Assembly (NCBI RefSeq): GCF_014646295.1
Contig: NZ_BMNE01000003.1
Coordinates: 615,965 to 679,964 of the forward strand
DNA from: Nocardia rhizosphaerihabitans
GTDB lineage: Bacteria; Actinomycetota; Actinomycetes; Mycobacteriales; Mycobacteriaceae
DNA: 64,000 nucleotides
Direction: 5' to 3'
Every line of letters starts with the position of its first letter. Within the stretch, counting starts at the first letter, position 1. Of this stretch, positions 56,366 to 64,000 are shown in pieces. Made by a program: the position numbers and the translations under genes. The notes below the pieces were generated by a model. The model did no database searches. It saw nothing but the letters and a program-made list of their open reading frames with translations, and had not been told where the DNA came from.

Positions 56366-57397
56366 GTGACTTCCGTGGTCGATGCCCCTGATATCGCGTC
56401 GAAGGTAGGGCACTACTACCGGGTCGATGACGTCTACGAGGTCGGCCGCGAGAAAATCCGTGAATACGCCCGCGCGGTGCAGGACTTCCACCCCGCGCAC
56501 TGGGAGGACGACGCGGCGGCCGCGCTCGGATACCCGGGCCTGGTCGCCCCGCTGACGTTCGTCTCCATCCCGGCGATGGCCGCCAATCGCCTGCTGTTCG
56601 AGTCGGTGGTCGTCGGCTACGACATGTTCGTGCAGACCGAGCAGGTCTTCGAGCAGCACAAGCCGATCGTCGCCGGCGACCGGCTCGTCGTCGACGTCGA
56701 ACTGTCCTCGGTGCGCCGGATCGCGGGCAAGGACCTCATCACCGTCACCAACACCTTCGCCGACGAGTCCGGCGAGACCGTGCACATCATGCACACCACG
56801 GTCGTCGGCATCACCGGCGACGGCGTGGACCCCGAGATCACGCGCGCCGTCGAGAACGTGATGGTGCACGGCGTCAAGGTGTTCGGCAACGGCGACGCTC
56901 AGCACGCAGGCGAGACACCGCTGCGCCCGGAAGGCGAGATCCGGCTCTCGGCCGAAGGCGTGGCGCGTGTTCCGAGCACGACCCTGTCCTTCGACGAGTT
57001 GACCGTCGGCGCCGAACTCCCGATGCGCGACGCGCGCCTGTCGCGCGGCGACCTCGTCAACTACGCGGGCGTCTCCGGTGACGGCAACCCGATCCACTGG
57101 GACGAGAGCATCGCCCGCCTGGCCGGCCTGCCCGACGTGATCGCGCACGGCATGCTCACCATGGGTCTGGGCGCGGGTTTCGTCTCCACCTGGTCCGGCG
57201 ACCCGGGTGCGGTCACCCGCTACGGCGTGCGCCTGTCGAACTACACAATCGTCGACAGCCAGGGTGGCGAGATCGAGTACACCGGCCGGGTGAAGTCGCT
57301 CGATCCCGAGACCAGAACCGCGGTGATCGCGATCGTCGCCAAGTCCGGCGGCCGCAAGATTTTCGGCCTGGCGACCACCACCCTGCGTTTCCGCTGA
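56366..57397 (+). CDS. Fused HadA/HadB-type (3R)-hydroxyacyl-ACP dehydratase
   Basis: A 343-residue double hot-dog protein. Domain 1 (HadA-like, ~10-165) begins KVGHYYRVDDVYEVGREKIR, with EYARAVQDFHPAHWED. Domain 2 (HadB/MaoC-like, ~195-343) has the catalytic Asp/His hydratase motif YAGVSGDGNPIHWDESIARL (~235-254) and VIAHGMLTMGLGAGF. Dehydration of 3-hydroxyacyl-ACP in FAS-II is part of mycolic acid synthesis in this order. GTG 56366 follows AAGGTG. The gene appears intact among relics. Confidence 0.85.
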   Translation: MTSVVDAPDIASKVGHYYRVDDVYEVGREKIREYARAVQDFHPAHWEDDAAAALGYPGLVAPLTFVSIPAMAANRLLFESVVVGYDMFVQTEQVFEQHKPIVAGDRLVVDVELSSVRRIAGKDLITVTNTFADESGETVHIMHTTVVGITGDGVDPEITRAVENVMVHGVKVFGNGDAQHAGETPLRPEGEIRLSAEGVARVPSTTLSFDELTVGAELPMRDARLSRGDLVNYAGVSGDGNPIHWDESIARLAGLPDVIAHGMLTMGLGAGFVSTWSGDPGAVTRYGVRLSNYTIVDSQGGEIEYTGRVKSLDPETRTAVIAIVAKSGGRKIFGLATTTLRFR

Positions 57398-57407
57398 GTT
57401 CGCCGCG

Positions 57408-57439
57408 GTGAGCCCGGGTCACCCCGCGACCGGGCTCAC
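57408..57439. terminator. Bidirectional terminator hairpin
   Basis: A perfect 10-bp stem (GTGAGCCCGG and its complement) with a 12-nt loop lies 10 nt after the hadAB-like stop and overlaps the last codons of the convergent molybdopterin gene. Confidence 0.65.
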
Positions 57440-59566
57440 CCGCACCCACGTGTTGTTGACCGCCGCCGCACCGGAGAACGGGTCGGTGCGGGCGGGGTCG
57501 TGCAGCAGGTTGACATTGGCGCCCGGCTGGGCGGCGGCCACGGTCCAGCCGACGCCCGGTTCGCGATGACCCCAGCCGTGCGGGATCGCGACCACTCCGG
57601 CGCGGATGTCGTCGCTGATCTCCACCGGCACGACGATCGAGCCGACCGTGGACTCGACGGTCACCTGATCACCGTCGGTGAGACCGCGTTCGGTGGCGTC
57701 ACCGGGATGCATGAGCACGGTGCAGCGGTCGCGTCCCTTCATCATCGACGGGATGTTGTGCAGCCACGAGTTGTTGCTGCGCAGATGGCGGCGGCCGATG
57801 AGTTGCAGATCGTAGCCGGGGGCCATCGCCGTGTCGGCGCCGTCGACGACCTCGCGGACGGCGGCCAGGAAATCCGGCGGCGCGAGCTGTACCAAGCCGT
57901 CCTTGGTCCCGATCAGCTCACGCAACCGCGGCGCCAGCGGACCCAAGTCGACACCGCCGACGCTGGCACGGATCCTGTTGGCCGTCAGGCCTTTCCGGCC
58001 TCGTCGCAGCACACCGTAGGGTCCTGCCGCGATGGCCGCGGCGGTCAACCGCATCGGGCTGAACAGTTCGAAGACGCCGGTGAGCGCGCGACCGGTGAAT
58101 CGCCGCGCGGGCAGCGGTACCAGTTCGGTCACCAGGCGGGCCAGGATCTGCCAGTCCTCGAGTCCGTCGGCGGGTGGTTCGAAGACGGCGGCGTCGAATC
58201 GGGCGTTGTTGCGCACGCTGAATACCGGGAACAGCAGGTTGATCTCTTCGCGCTCCAACGGTGAGGTCGGCGGCAGGATGATGTCGGCGTGCCGGGTGGT
58301 CTCGGTGATGTACATGTCGACGGCGACGTAGAAGTCCAGCGATTCCAGTGCGGCGTCGAGCCGCCCGCCCTGCGGTGTGGACAGCACCGGGTTGCCCGCG
58401 TAGGTGATCATCGCCCTGATCCGGTCCGGTCCGTCGGCGAGGATGTCCTCGGCCAGCACCGTCACCGGCAATTCGCTGCGGAACGACTTGTGGGTGCCGG
58501 ACCGGTCGGTCCACGCCCCGTAGCCCATCGGCAGGTACTTGCCGAAGCGGGCGGCGTCCACCGGTGGGGTCGCGAACATCTGGCCGCCCGCGCGGTCGAG
58601 GTTGCCGGTGACGGCGTTGATCGTGTTCACCAGCCAGTGTGTGAGCGTGCCGGTGATTTGCAGGCATACCCCGATTCGCGCGTAGAGCACCGCCGACGGC
58701 GCCGCCGCGTGGTCGCGGGCCAGTCGCCGGATGGTGTCGGCGTCGACTCCGGCGTCGGCCGCCATCCGCTCCGGTGACGTCGTCGCGACCAGCTGCGCCA
58801 GCTGGTCCCAGCCTGCGCATTGCGCGCGCACCGCCCGCTCGTCGCACAGTCCCTCGGTGACCAGCACGTGCAGCATCGCCAGCAGCAGGTAGACGTCGCC
58901 GCCGGGCCGCACCGCCACATGCTCGTCGGCCAATCGCGCGGTTTCGGTGCGCCGCGGGTCGATCACGACGACCGTGCCACCGCGTTTCCTGACCTCCTTG
59001 ATGCGCAGTTTCGCTCCCGGCATGGTGGTGATCGACCCGTTGGACACGGCCGGGTTGGCGCCGAGCACCACCAGCCGATCGGTGCGGTCGATATCGGTCA
59101 CCGGCATGAGCACGTTGGCGCCGAACATCCGCCACGCGACGAATTCCTGCGGGAACTGGTCGATCGAGGAGGCGGAGAAGAAGTTGCGGGTCAGCAGCGC
59201 CGCGCGCAGCAGGGCGCCGTAGATCACCGAGGAACTGTGCGCGGCAGGGTTGCCCATGTACATCCCGATCGCGCTGGGGCCGTGCGCCGACCGCACCGCA
59301 CGCAATCGGTGCCCGATCTCGGTGAACGCCTCGTCCCAGCCGATCGGTTCGAAGGAGTCGCCGACCCGGCGGACGGGGGTGCGCAATCGGTCGGGGTCGT
59401 GGTGCAGCCCGCCCATCGCGGTGGCTTTCGGGCAGATGTAGCCCTGGGACAGCACGTCGTCGGGATTGCCTTCGATGCGCGCGACCTGGTCGCCCTCGAC
59501 CGTCACCAGAATCCCGCAGTGTGCCTCGCACAGTGTGCACTGCCGCGCAATCGTCCTGCTGTCCAT
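57419..59566 (-). CDS. Molybdopterin-dependent oxidoreductase (formate dehydrogenase/nitrate reductase superfamily)
   Basis: A 715-residue protein. N-terminal [4Fe-4S] motif CTLCEAHCGILV...GYICPKA (~11-47), molybdopterin domains with LVVLGANPAVSNGSITTMPG (~170), VIDPRRTETARLADEHV (~205), ITYAGNPVLSTPQGG (~395) and the C-terminal cap domain (HPGDATERGLTDGDQVTVES, IPHGWGHREPGVGW). No Tat signal, so cytoplasmic. The electron donor or acceptor is unknown. Oxidoreductase and ferredoxin relics just upstream may be remains of its electron partners. Confidence 0.85.
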   Translation of the reverse strand: MDSRTIARQCTLCEAHCGILVTVEGDQVARIEGNPDDVLSQGYICPKATAMGGLHHDPDRLRTPVRRVGDSFEPIGWDEAFTEIGHRLRAVRSAHGPSAIGMYMGNPAAHSSSVIYGALLRAALLTRNFFSASSIDQFPQEFVAWRMFGANVLMPVTDIDRTDRLVVLGANPAVSNGSITTMPGAKLRIKEVRKRGGTVVVIDPRRTETARLADEHVAVRPGGDVYLLLAMLHVLVTEGLCDERAVRAQCAGWDQLAQLVATTSPERMAADAGVDADTIRRLARDHAAAPSAVLYARIGVCLQITGTLTHWLVNTINAVTGNLDRAGGQMFATPPVDAARFGKYLPMGYGAWTDRSGTHKSFRSELPVTVLAEDILADGPDRIRAMITYAGNPVLSTPQGGRLDAALESLDFYVAVDMYITETTRHADIILPPTSPLEREEINLLFPVFSVRNNARFDAAVFEPPADGLEDWQILARLVTELVPLPARRFTGRALTGVFELFSPMRLTAAAIAAGPYGVLRRGRKGLTANRIRASVGGVDLGPLAPRLRELIGTKDGLVQLAPPDFLAAVREVVDGADTAMAPGYDLQLIGRRHLRSNNSWLHNIPSMMKGRDRCTVLMHPGDATERGLTDGDQVTVESTVGSIVVPVEISDDIRAGVVAIPHGWGHREPGVGWTVAAAQPGANVNLLHDPARTDPFSGAAAVNNTWVRVSPVAG

Positions 59567-59629
59567 TGCTTCCCCGCCTTCCGCCGAACCGCTCGACCCA
59601 CGCTATCCCGGTCGGCCCGCCCGGCATAG

Positions 59630-59899
59630 CCGCCCACGGCCGGAGATTTCGTCGTCGGCCGCAGTGTCGACGACGAGCGAGTCTTCGCGATCGGTGACTG
59701 CGCCGCGGTCCCGGGCGCCCGCCAGTCCTGCTACACCGCCGGCCCGCAGGGCATGTACGCGGCCAATGCCCTGGCTCGCCTGAGCAAGGGCCGCGACCCG
59801 AAACCATTCACCCTCGGCCCGTACACCGGCCGCGCCGTCACCCTCGGCAGGCACGCGGCGATCCTGCAGTTCACCCGCACCGACGACACGCTGCGCACG
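59630..59899 (+). pseudogene. FAD/NAD-dependent oxidoreductase, C-terminal relic
   Basis: The plus strand encodes GDFVVGRSVDDERVFAIGDC, AAVPGARQSCYTAGPQGMYA and ANALARLSKGRDPKPFTLG, matching the FAD-binding end of NDH-2-like pyridine-nucleotide oxidoreductases (VFAIGDCAA). No stop follows in frame; similarity ends where a ferredoxin begins in another frame. The preceding ~300 residues are gone. Confidence 0.72.
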
Positions 59900-60165
59900 A
59901 CTGCATCTTCGTCGGCAATCGGATGGCCTATATCCAGCCCGACGAGTGCATCGATTGCGCTGCCTGCGAACCGGTGTGCCCGGTCGAGGCGATCCACTAC
60001 GAGGACGACATCCCCGAAGGTCAGGAGCAGTTCGCCGTCGAGAATGCTCGCTTCTTCGCTGAGCCGCTGCCCGGCCGGGCGGCAGCGCTCGGCCATCCCG
60101 GTGGGGCGACGGGTGTCGGCCCGCTCGGCGTGGACACGCCGTACGTGCAGGCGTTCCAGCCGTGA
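59900..60165 (+). pseudogene. Ferredoxin (FdxC-like), N-terminally truncated
   Basis: From about 59900 the frame reads DCIFVGNRMAYIQPDECIDC, then AACEPVCPVEAIHYEDDIPE and ends at AFQP. Seven-iron ferredoxins start ~20 residues earlier with the first cysteine cluster, which is missing here. The second CxxCxxCxxxCP cluster remains. ATG 59923 could still give an 80-residue single-cluster protein, so residual function is not excluded. The break coincides with the end of the oxidoreductase relic, so one deletion probably joined the two genes. Confidence 0.7.
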
Positions 60166-60187
60166 ACGCCCGCACGTACCAGCGTGT

Positions 60188-63100
60188 CTAGCGCTGAGCG
60201 ATCACCTTCCGCAGAGTGTCGGCGATGGTGCGCAGGGCCTGATCATCGGTCATGCGCCAGTGGGTCGCGTCGACGGGGTGATTGTCGACCGATCCGGTGA
60301 CGGCTGTGGTCCAGGACGAGGCGCCGGCGGTTCCCGTCGGATCGTCCTGGGCCGCAGTGAAATAGGTGAGGGTGCCGACGAACGGGCGGGGCCGGTAGGC
60401 GGCGTCGAGGGCGACCGAGTCGATCGCGGCGTCCACGATCCGTTCGAGCCGCGCCGCGTCCAGGGACACCTGCGGTGCGGACTGCTCGCAGAGCTCCCTG
60501 GCGAACTGGCGAAGATCGAGCGAGGTGTCGAGGTCCTGGTCGGCGGCGCGCTCACCGGCGAATCCGCCGAGCAGATCGGCCGCGGTGACCGAGCTCGCGA
60601 CACCGGTCGATGCGACGGTCAGTCTGCTGTCCAGCATGGCCAGCACGGCGACCTGTTCGCCCTCGTCCTGCAGTTGCACCGCCATGGCGTGGGCGATCAC
60701 GCCGCCGAGGGACCAGCCGAGCAGGTGGTACGGCCCCTCGGCCTGGACTTCGCGGATCTGCTTGACGTAGAGCTTGGCCCATTCCTCGATCGAATCCGGT
60801 AGTGGCTCTGCCGAACTCAATGCCGGTGACTGCAGACCGTAGAGCGGGCGGTCCGGATCGAGGTAGGCGGCGAGCCCGCTGAACGACCACGCGACACCAC
60901 CGATGGGGTGGATGCAGAACAGCGGTTCGCGTGCGCCGGCGGTGCGCAACGGCAGCAGGACGTCGAAGGCCGCGTCGGTGCCCGCACTGTCGGCACCGCC
61001 CGCGCGCAGTGCCGCCACGATGCCCGCGGGTGTCGGCGTGGCGAAGATCCAGGTGACCGGGATCGTCGTGGCGACCGCTTCGCTCAGCTGTGCGGCCAGG
61101 CGGGTGGCGCTGAGGGAGGTGCCGCCGAGTTCGAAGAAGTGGTCGTCCAAGCCGACGCGCTCCAGGTGCAGGACGTCGGCGAACAGGTCGCAGACGGTGC
61201 GTTCGATCGCGGTCTCGGGCTCGCGGAAGGTGCGGGTGGCGAGCTCGGGAGCGGGCAGGGCGGCCCGGTCGAGTTTGCCGACCGGGGTGAGCGGGACCTG
61301 GTCGAGGACCATGATCGTGGCAGGCACCATGTGCGAGGGCAAGGCCTGGGCCGCCCAGTCGACGAGTTCGTCGACGACGAGCTCGCGGCCCGGCGCGGCG
61401 AGGACGTAGGACACCAGCACCGTGGCGCCCGCCTGATTCTCCCGGCCCACGGTGACGGCGAAACCGACATCGTGGTGCGCGGCGAGGACCGCGTCGATCT
61501 CCCCGAGTTCGATCCGGAAGCCACGGATCTTCAGCTGGAAGTCGGTGCGCCCGCGGTACTCGAGTTCCCCGTCGGCATTCCACGCCGCCAGGTCACCCGT
61601 GCGATACAGGCGCGTACCTGCACGGAAGGGATTGGCCACGAAGCGTTCTGCGGTGAGGCCGGGTCTGCCGAGGTACCCGGAGGCCAGCTGGGTGCCGGCG
61701 AGGTACAGCTCACCCGGCACGCCCGCGGGCACCGGTCGCAGCCGCGAATCGAGCACGTAGACCTGACTGTTCCAGACCGGCTTGCCGATCGGGATGTCGC
61801 CGGTGTCCGCGGTGCGCACGCGGTGGCTGGTGATCGAGACGGCCGCTTCGGTCGGCCCGTACACGTTGAACAGTGCGGTGCCCGGCGCCGCGGCCTCGAA
61901 TCGGCGGGCCAGCGCCACCGGCAGGGTCTCGCCGATGGCCAGCACGCGGCGCAGCGAGGTCGGCAGCGCCACGGTGAGCAGGGCGTCGAGCATCGAGGGC
62001 ACGGCGTGCAGGGTGGTCACGTCTTCCTGCCGCATCAGCTCGGCGAGGTAGGCCGGATCGCGATGGCCCTCGGGCGCGGCGATCACCAGGCGTCCACCGC
62101 ACACCGCCGCAGACCAGAATTCCCACACCGACAGATCGAAGGTCGCGGCCGTCTTCAGCAGGACGGCGTCGGTCGCGGTGAGCCCGAATTCCTTGGTCTT
62201 CCAGCGCAACTGGTTCACGATCGCGCGGTGGGACACCGCGACGCCCTTCGGGCGGCCGGTCGATCCCGAGGTGAAGATGACGTAGGCCGTGTTCGCGGGG
62301 CGCAGCGGCGCGAGACGGTCGAGGTCGGTGAGCGGGGCGTCGCTGTGTTGTGACAGGTCGATCTGCTCGACGGACAGGACCGGGGTTCCGGCTGCCGTGA
62401 ACCCGGTGTCGGCGTTGGTGAGTACGAGCACCGGTCCCGCGGTGTCGAGGATGTACTGCGAGCGTGCCGCCGGTTGCGTGGGGTCGATCGGTACGTAGGC
62501 ACCGCCTGCGGTGCTGACCGCGTACATCGCGACGACCAGGTCGACCGATCGCCGCATGGCCAGCGCCACCCGGGTCTCCGGTCCCACACCCGCCGACACG
62601 AGGTAGCGCGCCAGGCGGTTCACGCGGGCGGCGAGCTCGGCGAAGCTCCAGCGCGCACCGTCCGCGACGAGCGCGACCGCATCCGGCGTGGCAGCCACGG
62701 TGGCAGCGAGCAGCGTGGCGAGTGCGGCGTCTGGATCTGTCTGTCGCGCAGTGCGATTCCAGGTGTCGAGGATCCGGGCCCGTTCGGCCGAGGCGAGCAG
62801 GTCGATCGTGTGGAGGGGCGCACCGGGGGCGGCCAGGACGGCGTCGACGAACCGGGTGAACCGGTCGAGGAAGCCGCGGACGGTAGACGCGTCGAACAAG
62901 TCGGTGGCGAAGGTGCAGTAGCCGCTGATGCCGGCCGGCGAGCCGTCGGTGTCGTAGCGGTCGGCCAGGATCAGGTGCAGATCGAACTGCGACAGCTCGC
63001 GGTCCAGTTCCACCGACGAAACGCTGATGCCGGGCAGGTCCATCCGCACCTCGGCCAGATTCTGGAACGACAACCCGACCTGGAACAGCGGGTGCCTGGC

Positions 63101-64000
63101 GGTGGAGCGGGCCGGATTGAGCACCTCCACCAGGCGTTCGAAGGGGACGTCGGCGTTGGCGAACGCCTGCAGATCGATCTCGCGCTGGCGGGTCAACAGC
63201 TCGGCGAAGCCGGCGTCGCCGTCGACCTGGGTGCGGAACACCAGCGTGTTGACGAACATGCCGATCAGATCGTCGAGTTCGGCCTCACCGCGTCCGGCGA
63301 CGGGCGTGCCGATGGCGATATCGGCGGTGCCCGCCAGTCCGGCCAGGACGACTGCCAGCGCGGTGTGCACGGCCATGAACAGGGTCGCCCCGTGCACTCG
63401 GGACAGCTCGACGAGCGCGGCGTGGGTGGCGGCGTCGAAGGTCAGCGGCACCCTGCCGCCTGCGTAGGACTGGATCGCCGGTCGCGGCCGGTCCCTGGGG
63501 AGGTCGAGCTGATCGGGCAGACCTGCCAGTGTCTGCTGCCAATAGGCGATCTGGCTCGCGGCCATCGAGGCTGGGTCGGCTTCGTCACCGAGTAGTGCCT
63601 GCTGCCACACGGCGTAGTCGGCGTACTGCAGGGCCAGCGGTTCCCAGGCGGGGGCCGTGCCCTGGACGCGGGCACTGTAGGCGGTCACCAGGTCGCGGGT
63701 GAGCGGGCCACCGGAGAAGCCGTCACCGGCGATGTGGTGGACGGTCATGGCCAGGACGAAGTCCTGGGGTGCGAGCTCGAACAGGGTGGCCCGCAACGGC
63801 ACCTCGCCGGTGACGTCGAAGACCGTCGAAACCAGGTGCGCGACCGCTGTTTCCACGTCGTGGGCCGTGCCTGCCTGCAATCGGGGCACGTCGGGGTGGT
63901 CCGGTGGCAGGACGACCTGCACCGGTGTGTGGTCGACGACCGGATACACCGTGCGCAGGATCTCGTGACGCGCGACGACATCGGTGAACGCCTGCCGCAG
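60188..64000 (-). CDS. Nonribosomal peptide synthetase, final module C-A-PCP-TE (5' end outside window)
   Basis: The frame is open to the window edge, so at least 1270 residues are seen, and more lie upstream. Condensation domain with [11 protein letters not shown] (near 63720-63740), adenylation domain with [13 protein letters not shown] (near 62240-62280), [19 protein letters not shown] and [19 protein letters not shown], carrier site [11 protein letters not shown] (near 61115-61130), and thioesterase [14 protein letters not shown] (near 60710). No epimerase or methyltransferase domain. In my reading the substrate pocket code starts D-L-W-H, with the rest uncertain, so no residue is assigned. 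The TE domain means this is the last module, releasing the peptide. Confidence 0.93.
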   Translation of the reverse strand: MRQAFTDVVARHEILRTVYPVVDHTPVQVVLPPDHPDVPRLQAGTAHDVETAVAHLVSTVFDVTGEVPLRATLFELAPQDFVLAMTVHHIAGDGFSGGPLTRDLVTAYSARVQGTAPAWEPLALQYADYAVWQQALLGDEADPASMAASQIAYWQQTLAGLPDQLDLPRDRPRPAIQSYAGGRVPLTFDAATHAALVELSRVHGATLFMAVHTALAVVLAGLAGTADIAIGTPVAGRGEAELDDLIGMFVNTLVFRTQVDGDAGFAELLTRQREIDLQAFANADVPFERLVEVLNPARSTARHPLFQVGLSFQNLAEVRMDLPGISVSSVELDRELSQFDLHLILADRYDTDGSPAGISGYCTFATDLFDASTVRGFLDRFTRFVDAVLAAPGAPLHTIDLLASAERARILDTWNRTARQTDPDAALATLLAATVAATPDAVALVADGARWSFAELAARVNRLARYLVSAGVGPETRVALAMRRSVDLVVAMYAVSTAGGAYVPIDPTQPAARSQYILDTAGPVLVLTNADTGFTAAGTPVLSVEQIDLSQHSDAPLTDLDRLAPLRPANTAYVIFTSGSTGRPKGVAVSHRAIVNQLRWKTKEFGLTATDAVLLKTAATFDLSVWEFWSAAVCGGRLVIAAPEGHRDPAYLAELMRQEDVTTLHAVPSMLDALLTVALPTSLRRVLAIGETLPVALARRFEAAAPGTALFNVYGPTEAAVSITSHRVRTADTGDIPIGKPVWNSQVYVLDSRLRPVPAGVPGELYLAGTQLASGYLGRPGLTAERFVANPFRAGTRLYRTGDLAAWNADGELEYRGRTDFQLKIRGFRIELGEIDAVLAAHHDVGFAVTVGRENQAGATVLVSYVLAAPGRELVVDELVDWAAQALPSHMVPATIMVLDQVPLTPVGKLDRAALPAPELATRTFREPETAIERTVCDLFADVLHLERVGLDDHFFELGGTSLSATRLAAQLSEAVATTIPVTWIFATPTPAGIVAALRAGGADSAGTDAAFDVLLPLRTAGAREPLFCIHPIGGVAWSFSGLAAYLDPDRPLYGLQSPALSSAEPLPDSIEEWAKLYVKQIREVQAEGPYHLLGWSLGGVIAHAMAVQLQDEGEQVAVLAMLDSRLTVASTGVASSVTAADLLGGFAGERAADQDLDTSLDLRQFARELCEQSAPQVSLDAARLERIVDAAIDSVALDAAYRPRPFVGTLTYFTAAQDDPTGTAGASSWTTAVTGSVDNHPVDATHWRMTDDQALRTIADTLRKVIAQR

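Noticed and set aside
57419..59566. Calling the molybdopterin protein a formate dehydrogenase feeding the cbb operon
   Set aside because: I could not find a Cys/Sec active-site ligand or any associated NADH-linking subunit, so only the superfamily is supported.

Overview
The window is high-GC, densely packed DNA from a mycolic-acid actinomycete, most likely Nocardia or a close relative. This rests on content: a fused HadA/HadB-type dehydratase, a complete actinobacterial nuo operon with the same lone receiver-domain neighbour seen beside nuo in mycobacteria (Rv3143-like), an Eis-like acetyltransferase end, a SigJ-type sigma factor, a WhiB7-like promoter on an ABC-F gene and a large NRPS. The species call is inference.

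Left region (1-8330) is a mosaic built inside a broken UvrA-paralogue gene. The 5' and middle parts of that gene (264-1346) carry deletions and a frameshift, and its last ~60 codons reappear at 8131-8328. Between them lie a serine-resolvase fragment, a Tn3-family transposon (1656-6800) with 37-bp inverted ends and a 6-bp target duplication (TGCAAG), and a LysR/DUF6506 pair. The transposase is an internal-deletion relic. The tyrosine recombinase is intact and has a recombination-site-like repeat cluster just upstream. The cargo is a winged-helix regulator, a TerC-family membrane protein, a CBS-BON protein and an uncharacterised protein.

Region 8331-24204 is ordinary chromosome with many regulator/enzyme pairs: an HdeD-like protein, an anchored binding-protein-like protein, an ABC-F protein behind an 8-codon leader ORF and possible attenuator, an MFS pump, an alpha/beta hydrolase, a WYL regulator divergent from an epoxide hydrolase, an amidohydrolase/membrane protein/multicopper oxidase operon, an ECF41 (SigJ) sigma factor, a TetR/oxidoreductase pair and a methyltransferase.

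Region 24206-39735 (minus strand) is the nuoA-N operon for respiratory complex I, with almost every gene overlapping the next. NuoH and NuoI form one continuous reading frame. Next come the Rv3143-like receiver protein, a conserved actinobacterial protein and a PARG-like protein.

Region 42755-48606 is a compact Calvin-cycle unit: divergent cbbR, then cbbL-cbbS-cbbX-cbbF-cbbP, giving RuBisCO, its activase, fructose bisphosphatase and phosphoribulokinase. This would allow CO2 fixation when combined with housekeeping sugar-phosphate enzymes.

Region 48607-54498 holds dinB with an SOS-box palindrome at its start, a BlaI-like repressor followed by an AlkZ-like (HTH_42) DNA glycosylase candidate, and a reductase/AhpD-like/Nudix/membrane gene run. 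Region 54546-60165 is rich in gene decay: a frameshifted MFS gene, thioesterase and HxlR ends, and an oxidoreductase end joined to a beheaded ferredoxin. Intact hadAB-like and molybdopterin oxidoreductase genes lie among them. The window ends inside the last module (C-A-PCP-TE) of a nonribosomal peptide synthetase.
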